A stretch of 64,000 nucleotides of DNA from an uncultured Candidatus Saccharibacteria bacterium (GCA_938036825.1 CALHWD010000020.1:26894-90893); one strand, 5' to 3'. Shown: positions 50,253 to 59,139, counted from the stretch's first letter. The notes: generated by a model not told the origin, from the letters alone. Program-made: numbers and translations.

Positions 50253-52036
50253 TTATGGAGTGTCGTTGCTTTCGCTCGTGAGGAACCCACCACTTTGTCG
50301 CGACCATAATCGTGCATATATACCACCTCTTGCCAATAACTCGTCATGGCTTCCCTCTTCCACAATATGACCCTCATCAACCACAACAATCCGATCTAGC
50401 GCTGCAATCGTACTCAATCGGTGCGCCACCACAATTGACGTCCGTCCCTGCATTAGTGTCTCAAGCGACTGCTGAATCAGCGCCTCTGACTCAGAATCTA
50501 ATGCACTAGTCGCTTCGTCGAGCACTAATAGAGGCGCATCCTTGAGAATAGCTCGCGCAATCGCAATCCGCTGCCGCTGCCCACCAGATAGCTTCACGCC
50601 GCGCTCGCCAACCACGGTGTCTAGCCCTTCTGGCAACTGTGTAATAAATTCCCAGGCATGAGCTTGCTTCGCTGCCAGTATAATATCGTCCTGTGTTGAC
50701 CCTGGCTTACCATAGGCAATATTTTCCCGAATTGATCGATGAAACAAGAGTGGCTCCTGTGGTACGTACGCAATCTGCTGCCGCAAACTCTCTTGTGTTA
50801 CCATCCGAATATCCTGTCCATCGATCAAAATCGCTCCACTGGTTGGATCATAAAATCGCAACAACAACTTCGTCAGTGTTGTCTTGCCTGCGCCACTGGT
50901 GCCGACGAGGCCGAGTTTTTGATTAGGTTCTATTTGGAGCGAGAAGTCACGAAATAGCACGCGATTTGGGTCGTCATCGTGTGCAAAGCTTATATGATCA
51001 AACGTGATAACGCCGCGTGAGACATTCAGTACTGCGTCACTCGTATTAACCAGTTGCGCTGGGGTGTGCAAAATCTCGACCATAGTCTGGGCGTCGCCGA
51101 GGATGCGGTTGTAGTTGCGCATAATACCATTCATATTCCACAGCTCACGCACTGCACTGTTTGTGTAGGTAATGATAAGATAAACTGTTGCAACGGAAAT
51201 TGTGCTGTGCTGAGCGGCATAAACTGCGAAGACGATAGCGCCAATCTTGATGGCAGTATTGACTGTAGAGAAGAAACTGCTCGTGATGATATACGTACGC
51301 ATAGTGCTGAGGCCAGCAGTGCGCCAGTTTTCTACTGCCACGGCGAAGCGTTTCTGCTCAAGTATTTCACTACTAGACGATTTAACAGCTAGGATATTTG
51401 ATACCATATCCGTCAACTGACCACTAATGGTATTACTTGCCTCGGCTTCTCGCTCACTCAAACGAGCAAGTGGCTTAGAGCCAACATAAACCACAACGCT
51501 AAAAATCACAGAAAAAAGCGCCAAAAACAGTGCATACTGCCACAGCATTGTGGCTAAAACGATAATTGATCCAACAAGTGAGATAACCAGTGGCATTACC
51601 GACCAAATGATTACATCCCAAAATCGATCGACTGCACCGGACAGTTTATTGGCTTGACTCACTAATGATCCACCAAAGCGATTGGCATGGAACGTGACAC
51701 TCTCGTGGCTGAGTTTGGCAAAAATCTTGATATAGAGATCGCGCTGCATCGCCATGGTGAATGGCCACATAATGCGCATCGTCAAGCGCCAACCGATTAC
51801 TTCTGACCAAAGTTGGCTAGTGTATACATTCCTACAAGCGACCACACATCACTACTGTTATATAGATGGCCACTTTGGATAATGTCGAGTAACCGTGCAA
51901 TAATGAGCGGCCCAACAAAAGTACTGACTATAAATGTCGTTGCCGCAACCACCAGCGCTGCTGCACGCTGCCATCGATATGGCTGAGATGTTTGCCATAA
52001 TGTACGAAATATGGTGCGGCTCGTAGTAGGTTGCAA
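50253..52036 (-). pseudogene. ABC exporter (fused permease-ATPase), frameshifted near residue 75
   Basis: One ABC-transporter polypeptide in two frames. The first (52036 leftwards to 51797) gives 79 aa with the first membrane span (VVAATTFIVSTFVGPLIIARLL). The second (to 50253) continues with the remaining spans, then the ATPase: Walker A GTSGAGKTT, signature LSGGQRQR, Walker B LLVLDEATSAL and the H-loop. The frames overlap around 51797-51845. One extra T opposite the AAA at 51809-51811 would give one protein of about 590 aa, normal for a homodimeric exporter. It is either recent inactivation or a sequencing indel. Substrate unknown. Confidence 0.85.
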
Positions 52037-52069
52037 GATAAACTCCTTCGTTGTATAGACTTATAAATA

Positions 52070-52564
52070 TTATACCTTAGAAAAATACCGTTTCGCTTGT
52101 TGAATCATACACGCTCCAATATCTCCTTGGCCAATGATGCGGTTTACATCGTTGATATCAACAAGGGTATGAGCAATGATATCACCACCAGGATCGTGAG
52201 TAAACTCGCCAATTTTCTCGAGCTTTGTATAGACACGAAACTGGTATACGCGCGTGCCGTTTGGCTCAAGACAGCACTGGTATCCGAGTGGTTGCCATTT
52301 AATAACGCGCATGTTGCACTCTTCTACCATCTCTCGTGTGATGGTTTGCTCAATTGTCTCTCCAGATTCAGTTTTGCCGCCAGGGAGATTATAGCTCTTC
52401 TTGACCGCATTATAGACGAGCGGAACAGAACCAGCTAAATCACCGATCGTATAGACTTGTTGCCAGGGGAGATCGGGTATAGCAGATTTTTGTCGTATAG
52501 TACACCAAGAAACAAAAATGGTTTTGCCGCCATACTGAAAGGAAGATGATATATCGTATGCCAT
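52070..52564 (-). CDS. Nudix hydrolase
   Basis: A 165-aa protein with the Nudix box GGKTESGETIEQTITREMVEECN (positions shown in two parts: GGKTESGE and REMVEEC). It matches GX5EX7REUXEE, with Asn in place of the usual Gly after EE. The catalytic Glu residues are intact. The start at 52564 follows a TATAGT box by 7 nt, so the longer in-frame start is rejected. Nudix enzymes hydrolyse nucleoside diphosphate derivatives; the substrate cannot be read from the sequence. It lies directly upstream of the broken ABC exporter on the same strand (33 bp gap). Confidence 0.86.
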   Translation of the reverse strand: MAYDISSSFQYGGKTIFVSWCTIRQKSAIPDLPWQQVYTIGDLAGSVPLVYNAVKKSYNLPGGKTESGETIEQTITREMVEECNMRVIKWQPLGYQCCLEPNGTRVYQFRVYTKLEKIGEFTHDPGGDIIAHTLVDINDVNRIIGQGDIGACMIQQAKRYFSKV

Positions 52565-52571
52565 AGACAAA

Positions 52572-52577
52572 ACTATA
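52572..52577 (-). promoter_or_regulatory. -10 box of Nudix gene
   Basis: TATAGT on the minus strand, 7 nt before the ATG at 52564. Confidence 0.5.
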
Positions 52578-52624
52578 TTACAAAACGGAAAAAGATAAAA
52601 TAGCTTTTGATAGCTACTTTCGTG

Positions 52625-52630
52625 TATACT
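52625..52630 (+). promoter_or_regulatory. -10 box of def
   Basis: TATACT 12 nt before the def ATG. It is divergent from the Nudix promoter about 50 bp away. Confidence 0.55.
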
Positions 52631-52642
52631 ATGCACTAAAGA

Positions 52643-53191
52643 ATGCGTCAAGAAAAAACACTCCTACCAATCTGTCAAGCGGGCGATCCGGTGCTGCGTG
52701 AGAAAGCGAGGCGCGTGAGCCGCGAGGAAATCACGACACCAGCAGTACAGCAGCTTATTGCAAATATCAAGCATACCGTGGCAAGTAGAGACTATGGCGT
52801 GGGGTTGGCTGCGCCGCAAGTGGGGCACGCTGTGGCGCTGAGCGTAATTGCTATCAAGCCAACGCCAAACCGCCCAGACCGCGAGCCATTTGAGCAAGTT
52901 ATTATCAATCCATCATACACCGGCATTGGCCAGACAACGGGTATGTGGGAGGGCTGCGCCAGTGGTGATGAGGGGCGGCTCTTTGCACAGGCGCAGCGCT
53001 ACCAACAGATCAATGCTCAGTGGGATGATGAGTGGGGCGAGCATCATACTGCGGTACTGGATGGCTTTGTTGCTCATGTCTTTCAACACGAGGCTGACCA
53101 CTGTCAAGGCATACTTTTCTTTGACCGGGTGGCAGATACGACGACCTACATGACGGCCACAGAGTATCGCAAGCGCATTGTGGGGCGGTGA
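52643..53191 (+). CDS. def: Peptide deformylase
   Basis: Removes the formyl group from new proteins, a metal-dependent step. Motif 1 GVGLAAPQVG, motif 2 WEGCASGD (family EGCLS, here Ala for Leu) and motif 3 QHEADHCQG (HExxH) are present, so the Cys and two His metal ligands and the catalytic Glu are intact. Length 182 aa is typical. No methionyl-tRNA formyltransferase gene is seen in the window. It is transcribed convergently to argH, with a long hairpin between them. Confidence 0.94.
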   Translation: MRQEKTLLPICQAGDPVLREKARRVSREEITTPAVQQLIANIKHTVASRDYGVGLAAPQVGHAVALSVIAIKPTPNRPDREPFEQVIINPSYTGIGQTTGMWEGCASGDEGRLFAQAQRYQQINAQWDDEWGEHHTAVLDGFVAHVFQHEADHCQGILFFDRVADTTTYMTATEYRKRIVGR

Positions 53192-53231
53192 GTTGATGCG
53201 TCGCTACCTTAGCTGGCGAAGTAGAGTAGAA

Positions 53232-53279
53232 GAGAGAGGTTCGCGTAGAGTTGATATATAAGCTCTGCTTGCCTCTCTC
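53232..53279. terminator. Long hairpin between convergent def and argH
   Basis: Eight-base outer arms GAGAGAGG and CCTCTCTC, with further inner pairing (GTAGAG with CTCTGC). No strong T-tract is present on either side, so terminator function is tentative. Confidence 0.5.
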
Positions 53280-53290
53280 AACATCAGTGA

Positions 53291-54493
53291 TTATTGATTA
53301 TTCGCCAAAAACGATTGCTTAACCTGCTGGTAGGCATCACGGAATGGCACGCCTTTTTCCACCAATTCGTTGATTTTGGCGACGGTGTAGAGCTCATCGG
53401 TCATCGCCTCGGCCAATCGCTTAGTGTTAGCCTCCAGCTCACTGACGCAGAGTGCCAGAACTTCCAGTGTATCGAGTGCGGATGTAAAGGCGTCCATGGT
53501 GATTTTTTTGGTCAGCTGCAAATCGCGGTGATAGCCGCTGCCAGCACCTGTCGAAATAGCTTGGAGTTGCAAAGCGTAGTTCGGATAAGCGTGGGCAGTG
53601 GCACGCATGATCTCAAAGACGTCGTAGTTACGCTTGTGCGGCATGATGGACGAGCCGGTGGTCATGGTAACAGGCAGTTTGAAATAGTTAAACTCCTGTG
53701 AGGTAAACAGCAACATGTCTTCGGCAAATTTGCCGGCAAACACCATGATGGGGTTGAGCGCTTGTACGGCAATTAGTTCAAACACGCCGCGTGACAAGCC
53801 GCAGTACATGGGGTTTTCTTGCACCTTGGCGAAGCCCAGTTCACTGGTCGTCATCTGGCGGTCAAGCGGCAGCGTAACGCCAAAGCCAGCAGCGCTACCC
53901 AGCGGGTTTTGGTCGATGGCAGCGATGCTGTGCGCTACCAATTGTCGGAGGTCATGAAAGGCATCATGGTAAGAACCCAGCCACATGCTGATCGTGGTTG
54001 GCATGGCTTTTTGGGTGTGGGTGTAGCCAGGCATTTCGGTCTGGCCAATGGTGGCGATTTTGCCAGCATAGGCCTGAGCGACTGCTGCCAATTTTTCCGC
54101 CACCGCTTCAAGCTCAGTTTTGATGAACAGTCGCATCATCACCAAAGCTTGGTCGTTGCGGCTTCGGCCAGTGTGAACTTTTTTGCCAATCGGTCCGAGT
54201 TTTTCTGTTAGATATAGCTCAATAGCGGTGTGACCATCTTCGTGTTCGCTGGTGAGGGTGAAAGCACCAGTTTTCCACTCGTTAAGTAGCTCGTCCAAGG
54301 CTGCTGCCAATTGTTGATATTCGTCGCTGGTCAGCACGCCAATTTTTTCTAGCATGTGAGCATGCGCTTTGGTCGCGGTAATGTCGTGACCGAGTAAGTG
54401 CTGGTCCAATACCTGATCATCGCCAACAGTGTATGCCTCGACCAATGGATGGAGTGAGCCAGTTGCGGTTGATTGCCATAGTTTACTTGCCAT
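53291..54493 (-). CDS. argH: Argininosuccinate lyase
   Basis: Last step of arginine synthesis: argininosuccinate to arginine and fumarate. A 400-aa fumarase/ASL superfamily protein with HTGRSRNDQALVMMRLF, the TEMPGYTHTQKAMPT signature region, and the mobile catalytic loop GSSIMPHKRNYD with the catalytic Ser (family signature GSSxMPxKxN). It is slightly shorter at the C-terminus than many ASLs (about 460 aa). It overlaps the argG stop region by 11 bp, so the pair is one operon under the argG attenuator. Confidence 0.96.
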   Translation of the reverse strand: MASKLWQSTATGSLHPLVEAYTVGDDQVLDQHLLGHDITATKAHAHMLEKIGVLTSDEYQQLAAALDELLNEWKTGAFTLTSEHEDGHTAIELYLTEKLGPIGKKVHTGRSRNDQALVMMRLFIKTELEAVAEKLAAVAQAYAGKIATIGQTEMPGYTHTQKAMPTTISMWLGSYHDAFHDLRQLVAHSIAAIDQNPLGSAAGFGVTLPLDRQMTTSELGFAKVQENPMYCGLSRGVFELIAVQALNPIMVFAGKFAEDMLLFTSQEFNYFKLPVTMTTGSSIMPHKRNYDVFEIMRATAHAYPNYALQLQAISTGAGSGYHRDLQLTKKITMDAFTSALDTLEVLALCVSELEANTKRLAEAMTDELYTVAKINELVEKGVPFRDAYQQVKQSFLANNQ

Positions 54494-55745
54494 ATGAGTA
54501 TGCTCCTTCAGCTGTTCGCTGACTTAATGAATATAATTCAATGAATCCGGCGGATGAATTCTGGTTGAATGCGTCGTTGGAATCAAAGGTTGCAAGATTA
54601 ATATCAAACAACGAATGCGGTGAGTCTACACTGACGACAGTGATGGTGCCTTTGTACAGGCGGACTGTCACCGTGCCAGTGACTTTTTGGTTCTGATCAT
54701 CAATGTAGGCGTTAATGTGATGGACGGCTGGCTCGTACCACTGCGCTGCATAGGTCAGGTAAGCCCATTTTTTGTCCATTTCGGCTTTGAGTTCATTTTC
54801 AACGCGGGTGGACACCAATTGCTCGAGCTTTTGATGAGCGGCAATCAAGATGGCAGCGCCAGGGTTTTCGTAGACACCACGCACCTTCAGTCCGACTAGC
54901 CGATCTTCAATAAGGGTTGATACGCCGACGCCGTGTTTGCGGCCGATCTGGTTACAGTGCTGGATGAGTGCTTGAAGTGAAAAGTGACGGTTATCGACAG
55001 CGACAGGCACGCCTTTGATGAATTCAATGGTAATGTCCTTGGCTTCGTCTGGCGTGTATTTGATGGTTGAGCACCAATTGAGAATGGCGTGGTAGTTTGG
55101 CTTGAGTGAGGGTGATTCAATTTCGCCGCCTTCGCTGGTGATGCCCCACATGTTTTCATCGGTCGAATAAGGCGATTCCTGAGTATGTGGCACGGGGATG
55201 TTGTGTTTCTTGGCATAGGCAAGCTCTTCCTCTCGACCCATGCTCCATTCACGCACTGGTGCTAAGATCTTGAGTTTAGGGTTGAGCGTAGTGATGTAGG
55301 TTTCGAAGCGAACTTGGTCGTTGCCTTTGCCAGTAGCACCGTGTGCAATGACGGTGCAGTTGTACTTTTCGGCATATTCGACGGCTAATTGCGAGATGAT
55401 GATGCGCCCCAGTGGCGTGCAGAGGGCATAGCCACCTTGGTAATCAGCATTGGCTTTGATGGCCAGTGATAGTAGCTCATCAGCGAAGCGGTCGCGAGCA
55501 TCAACCGTGATGGTTTCTATAGCGCCGAGCATCTTGGCCTTTTCGGCGATGGCGTCGAGATCGTCAACCGTCTGGCCAATATTAACCGTGAGGGTAATGA
55601 CGTTGCAGTTGTATTTTTCTTGTAACCACGTGAGCATGACGGAGGTGTCGAGGCCTCCCGAATAGAGTAAGAGGCACGTGTCAAACTCGCCATTTGTCGC
55701 CTCGTGGCTGGCAACTTTAGTGTAGTGAGGTGTGTCGTGATTCAT
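54483..55745 (-). CDS. argG: Argininosuccinate synthase
   Basis: Joins citrulline and aspartate using ATP. The PP-loop is LLLYSGGLDTSVML, with ATGKGNDQVRFE and the LKILAPVREWSMGREEELAYA block typical of ArgG; length is 420 aa. An N-terminal extension of about 20 residues precedes the usual start. The ATG is preceded by AAAGGAAGG. Upstream is an arginine-codon leader peptide and terminator hairpin (attenuator). No genes for citrulline formation are in the window, so citrulline must come from elsewhere, for example the host or an arginine deiminase system. Confidence 0.97.
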   Translation of the reverse strand: MNHDTPHYTKVASHEATNGEFDTCLLLYSGGLDTSVMLTWLQEKYNCNVITLTVNIGQTVDDLDAIAEKAKMLGAIETITVDARDRFADELLSLAIKANADYQGGYALCTPLGRIIISQLAVEYAEKYNCTVIAHGATGKGNDQVRFETYITTLNPKLKILAPVREWSMGREEELAYAKKHNIPVPHTQESPYSTDENMWGITSEGGEIESPSLKPNYHAILNWCSTIKYTPDEAKDITIEFIKGVPVAVDNRHFSLQALIQHCNQIGRKHGVGVSTLIEDRLVGLKVRGVYENPGAAILIAAHQKLEQLVSTRVENELKAEMDKKWAYLTYAAQWYEPAVHHINAYIDDQNQKVTGTVTVRLYKGTITVVSVDSPHSLFDINLATFDSNDAFNQNSSAGFIELYSLSQRTAEGAYSYGK

Positions 55746-55767
55746 ATCCTTCCTTTCTATAATAATT

Positions 55768-55798
55768 AAAAAGAGCCGCTCGGATGAGGGCTCTTTCG
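55768..55798 (-). terminator. Attenuator terminator in the argG leader
   Basis: Minus-strand stem AAAGAGCC (55790-55797) with GGCTCTTT (55771-55778), extended by an inner CTC/GAG with one bulged C, followed by TTT and an AT-rich run. It lies between the leader peptide gene and the argG Shine-Dalgarno. The segment AGCCCTC (55787-55793) in its 5' arm can instead pair with GAGGGCT (55824-55830) at the end of the leader gene. Confidence 0.88.
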
Positions 55799-55821
55799 TT
55801 GGTTTTATACTATACGACTAA

Positions 55822-55884
55822 TTAGCCCTCTGAATCAGAGCGGCGACGACGAGCAACGATAACGATGTTGTGTCGATATGTCAT
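55822..55884 (-). CDS. Arginine leader peptide of the argG-argH attenuator
   Basis: A 20-codon open frame with five arginine codons, four of them consecutive (residues 12-15, CGT CGT CGC CGC), ending in TAA at 55822. Its ATG lies 6 nt after a TATGGT box, the standard spacing here. The Arg codons overlap the start of a small hairpin (CTCTG with CAGAG, 55828-55840) that competes with the antiterminator. This is the classic design in which a ribosome stalled for lack of charged Arg-tRNA frees strand 2 to block the terminator. The peptide itself is expected to have no function. Confidence 0.85.
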   Translation of the reverse strand: MTYRHNIVIVARRRRSDSEG

Positions 55885-55890
55885 ACTAAC

Positions 55891-55920
55891 ACCATAGCAT
55901 ACCGCGCATATTTTTCACAA
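55891..55920 (-). promoter_or_regulatory. Promoter of the arginine leader/argGH operon
   Basis: TTGTGA (55915-55920), 18-bp spacer, TATGGT (55891-55896) on the minus strand, 6 nt before the leader peptide ATG. Confidence 0.6.
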
Positions 55921-56014
55921 TACTTTTCATATAAAATTGCGATGCGCTACAATAGTCATATACATTGGTATGACGAGGGGATAAAATTGTGCAGCAATAT
56001 AACAAAGAAGCGCC

Positions 56015-56020
56015 TAGTAT
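56015..56020 (+). promoter_or_regulatory. -10-like box of two-component operon
   Basis: TAGTAT 6 nt before the response regulator ATG. Confidence 0.45.
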
Positions 56021-56026
56021 AGACGT

Positions 56027-56689
56027 ATGAGTGGACGAGTAGTGAATATTCTCCTCGTTGAAGACGAACCAACCCTCCGAGCTGGTACTGAGCAGTTCCT
56101 CGTGCAGCGCGGCTTTACGGTGATAGCGGTAGCCAGCGGCGAGGAGGCGCTGGAGCAATTTGCTGAGGCAGATGCTATTATCCTCGATATTATGTTGCCA
56201 GGGATAAGCGGGATCGAGGTGTTGCACCGAATTCGCCAAGCGAGCGACGTGCCGGTACTCATGCTAACAGCACTACATGATGAGCCGACACAGATCGCTA
56301 GTTTTGACGAGCTGGCGGATGACTATATGAGTAAGCCATTTTCGCTCGTGATTTTGGAAAAGCGGATCAAGGCGCTGCTGCGCCGCCAGCAACCCACTAT
56401 AACCTTATGGCGGCGCGGTCTGGCCTCGGTGGATTTTGCGGCCTATCAAGGGTTTTATGATGATACTGATGCGCACCTCAAGCCTAAGGAAGTACAGCTG
56501 CTCAAGCTGCTGGTAGATAATCCACACATGGTCTGGAGTCGGCAGGCTATTATCGACCGGCTGTGGCGCGATGATGAGGTGCCGTTCGATCGAGTGATCG
56601 ATGTCTACATCAAAAACCTGCGCAAGAAATTGCACCTCGACTGCATTATCACAGTAAAGGGAGTGGGCTATCGCTATGAAGCGGCTTAA
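56027..56689 (+). CDS. OmpR-family response regulator
   Basis: A 220-aa regulator. The receiver domain (1-115) has the acidic pair E12/D13, phospho-acceptor D54 in ILDIMLPG, Thr in LMLTALHD and the conserved K103 in MSKPF. The winged-helix effector domain (about 125-220) has the OmpR/PhoB pattern HLKPKEVQLLKLLVDNPHMVWSR ... VIDVYIKNLRKKL ... TVKGVGYRYE. Its last 14 bp overlap the kinase gene, so the two proteins form one system. Target genes are unknown; it may control envelope functions. Confidence 0.94.
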   Translation: MSGRVVNILLVEDEPTLRAGTEQFLVQRGFTVIAVASGEEALEQFAEADAIILDIMLPGISGIEVLHRIRQASDVPVLMLTALHDEPTQIASFDELADDYMSKPFSLVILEKRIKALLRRQQPTITLWRRGLASVDFAAYQGFYDDTDAHLKPKEVQLLKLLVDNPHMVWSRQAIIDRLWRDDEVPFDRVIDVYIKNLRKKLHLDCIITVKGVGYRYEAA

Positions 56690-58064
56690 ATTATTTCCCA
56701 AAACATTTTTAGTGTCGATCGGCCTATTCGCGGCGCTGATCATCCTCGTGCATGCGCTGGTCTACACCTTGATGCCACAATTTTATCTGCAGCAAAAAGA
56801 GCGCGAGGCGGCAGATAATCTCACGGCGCTGACGACTAAACTCCGTGGCAAGTCCACCGAAGACATACGCCGCCTGAGCCAAGAGTTTGCTACCATGAAC
56901 AACGTTAATATCACGCTGACAATTGACGGGCGCGACCAGTACTTTCAAGGGTTCGAGTCTATCAATATCGTGACGGATAGTGGTAAATCGGTTGACACCA
57001 GCGTGGTAAAAATTGCTGACGGGCAAACGGTTGATCCGCGCTCAGCCATTTTGCGACAGGGCAGCGCGGTGAACAACCAAGGCCAAATGATCGCGGTCAA
57101 GCTACTCGCCGACGTAGCGTCTGTCACTCAGGCCAAGCTCGCCACGCTGCACGTATTACCCTATACCATGCTTGGCTCGCTGCTGGTGGCGCTGCTGTTT
57201 TCGTACATCTACAGCCGCTTTGTGACGCGGCCAATTCGCCAGATGGCCGCGGTGACCACGACCATGCAGCGGCTGGAAAAGGACGCGCACTACCCGGTAA
57301 ATAGCAGTGATGAAATTGGCGTGCTGGGACGAAATATTAATGAGCTCTATCAAAATCTGTGGCAGACGATACGCTCGCTCGAGCATGAAAATAAACGGAT
57401 CACCCAGTTAGAAAAGGAAAAAATCGCTTTCCTGCGCGCAGCCTCGCACGAGCTAAAAACGCCACTAGCGGCCCTCAGGATTATGCTTGAGAATATGCAA
57501 CTAAACATCGGTGAATATAAAAATCGCGATCAGTACCTGGCGGAATCGGTGGCGCAGGTTGACCGTGTGGCGGCAATGGTGAATGATGTCTTGCGCTCTG
57601 GCAGTGTCGCCGAGCAGGCTTTGCGTCAGGAAAAGCGGCTGAGGATTGACAAGCTAATCACCGAGGTGGTTGACGATTATACGCTGCTGGCGAAAACGCG
57701 CGGCATGACCTTCATGGTTAACACGCAGCCAGTAACTATCTACGCGAACCGTGACATGATGCGCCACGTCATCTCAAATCTGGTATCAAATGCGGTACGC
57801 CACAGCGACGCTGGGAGCGTGATAACAATTACCTGTGGTCAGCGCAAACTTGCCATCGAAAACGCCTGCACACCGCTCACCAAGCAGCAGCTCCAGCACG
57901 TCTTTGACCCATTCTATCGGAGCAATACAACCACGAAGCAGCACGCCGACAGCAGCGGCATCGGTCTCTACACCGTAAAGATGCTGCTCGACGCCAAGGG
58001 TCTAGACTACAGCTTTGCACCACACGGACAGGGCATGCGGTTTGTGGTAAAGCTCGCGTCATAG
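56676..58064 (+). CDS. Membrane sensor histidine kinase
   Basis: A 462-aa kinase. Membrane spans at about 9-30 and 160-182 flank an extracytoplasmic sensor of about 130 residues; a HAMP-like linker follows (about 183-235). The H-box is FLRAASHELKTPLAAL with phospho-acceptor H258, the N-box HVISNLVSNAVRHS, and a G1/G2 region DPFYRSNTTTKQHADSSGIGLYTV. The overall form matches VncS/PhoR-type kinases of Gram-positive bacteria. It overlaps the response regulator gene. Signal unknown. Confidence 0.94.
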   Translation: MKRLKLFPKTFLVSIGLFAALIILVHALVYTLMPQFYLQQKEREAADNLTALTTKLRGKSTEDIRRLSQEFATMNNVNITLTIDGRDQYFQGFESINIVTDSGKSVDTSVVKIADGQTVDPRSAILRQGSAVNNQGQMIAVKLLADVASVTQAKLATLHVLPYTMLGSLLVALLFSYIYSRFVTRPIRQMAAVTTTMQRLEKDAHYPVNSSDEIGVLGRNINELYQNLWQTIRSLEHENKRITQLEKEKIAFLRAASHELKTPLAALRIMLENMQLNIGEYKNRDQYLAESVAQVDRVAAMVNDVLRSGSVAEQALRQEKRLRIDKLITEVVDDYTLLAKTRGMTFMVNTQPVTIYANRDMMRHVISNLVSNAVRHSDAGSVITITCGQRKLAIENACTPLTKQQLQHVFDPFYRSNTTTKQHADSSGIGLYTVKMLLDAKGLDYSFAPHGQGMRFVVKLAS

Positions 58065-58068
58065 AGCA

Positions 58069-58662
58069 TCAAACCTTCGTAATAAAAGGTGTTGTAGCCA
58101 GGGCTTCTATCTTCTTGGCTATGTCTGTAAAATCGTCCATCACCTTAAAACTATCCCATGCTACCCAGGCAAATGTACTTGATTCTCTTTGGTCGATCGT
58201 GATAGCTAAGTCGTCATCACTCCAAAATAAATACTGTAGGTCGTAATGATAATGTGCCTGCTCTTGCTTCTTTGGGTTTTCGGGTATATATTGCACACCA
58301 ATATTAAATGGGACGCATTTGTTGTGTATATCGACATATTGGTAAAGTAGCTGTGCGCTATTAATACCAGTCTCCTCTTGTAGCTCACGCCGAGCAGCAT
58401 CAAGTGGGGAACTATCACTTTCGTCAATATGTCCACCTGGTTGGAGATACTTTCCAAGGAAGTTATGATGAACAAGGGCAACGTGATACGTGCTTTTTGA
58501 AACGACAAATGTCGAAGCAGTAAAATGTCCCAAGAAATTTTTGCGGTCGATTACTTGGTTGTCGCTTTGTCTAGAGAGTTGTTCTTTGAGTGTTGCAAAC
58601 ACCTCACCACTGGTATCATAATACTTGCTGTAGACATCAAATAACTGCTTGTATACACCCAT
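58069..58662 (-). CDS. Nudix hydrolase
   Basis: A 197-aa Nudix protein. The box is split by a small insertion: GGHIDESDSSPLDAARRELQEETGI fits GX5E...REUXEEXGU (GGHIDE and RRELQEETG shown), with an extra DSS. An N-terminal helical part (1-45) precedes the fold. The first strand contains STFVVSKSTYHVALVHH. It lies between the two-component genes (convergent) and the START-like gene. Substrate unknown; closest in style to general NTP or ADP-ribose cleaning enzymes. Confidence 0.86.
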   Translation of the reverse strand: MGVYKQLFDVYSKYYDTSGEVFATLKEQLSRQSDNQVIDRKNFLGHFTASTFVVSKSTYHVALVHHNFLGKYLQPGGHIDESDSSPLDAARRELQEETGINSAQLLYQYVDIHNKCVPFNIGVQYIPENPKKQEQAHYHYDLQYLFWSDDDLAITIDQRESSTFAWVAWDSFKVMDDFTDIAKKIEALATTPFITKV

Positions 58663-58734
58663 ATAAAATGACGTTTCCTTTCTTTTTGTTAGTTGCCTAA
58701 TAGAGTATGACGTGCCTCGAAGTACCGTGTCAAC

Positions 58735-59139
58735 TCAATTATTTTCCTCTCTTAGCTTATTCTTGAGGTCTCGAATATAGCGCCTTTGCTGTTGATGTAG
58801 ATAGAAGTAGACAAAGGGGTTGATAATAAATCTCTTTGCAATAATATCCTCGGTGAATTCGAGGTTCGTCATCATACCGTGCTGCGAAAATACGCCCGTC
58901 CAATGGCCTTGAATGGCATCATTTTCTATATCAAATTCCCACGATTTGTATTGGTCTACATGTGTTACCCTGAAATGAGTCTCAACTCCTTGTGTGGTAA
59001 CCTCGATAAAGGTAGACTCATCGATTACTTTTATAGCCTGCAAATCACTGCGCCAACAAATGTCATGAAGATTGGTAACCGTATCCCAAACTCTTTCAAC
59101 TGGGTATGCTAAAGTGGCGGTTATACGTGATTTTGTCAT
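58735..59139 (-). CDS. SRPBCC/START-like small protein
   Basis: A 134-aa protein of the helix-grip (START/polyketide cyclase-like) type. It shows the N-terminal strand and helix ITATLAYPVERVWDTVTNLHDICWRSDL, repeated strands (FIEVTTQGVETHFRVTHVDQYKSWEFDI), NLEFTEDI near the middle and a C-terminal helix rich in Gln/Arg (YLHQQQRRYIRDLKNKLREE). The family binds hydrophobic ligands; the ligand here is unknown. No signal peptide is present. Confidence 0.78.
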   Translation of the reverse strand: MTKSRITATLAYPVERVWDTVTNLHDICWRSDLQAIKVIDESTFIEVTTQGVETHFRVTHVDQYKSWEFDIENDAIQGHWTGVFSQHGMMTNLEFTEDIIAKRFIINPFVYFYLHQQQRRYIRDLKNKLREENN

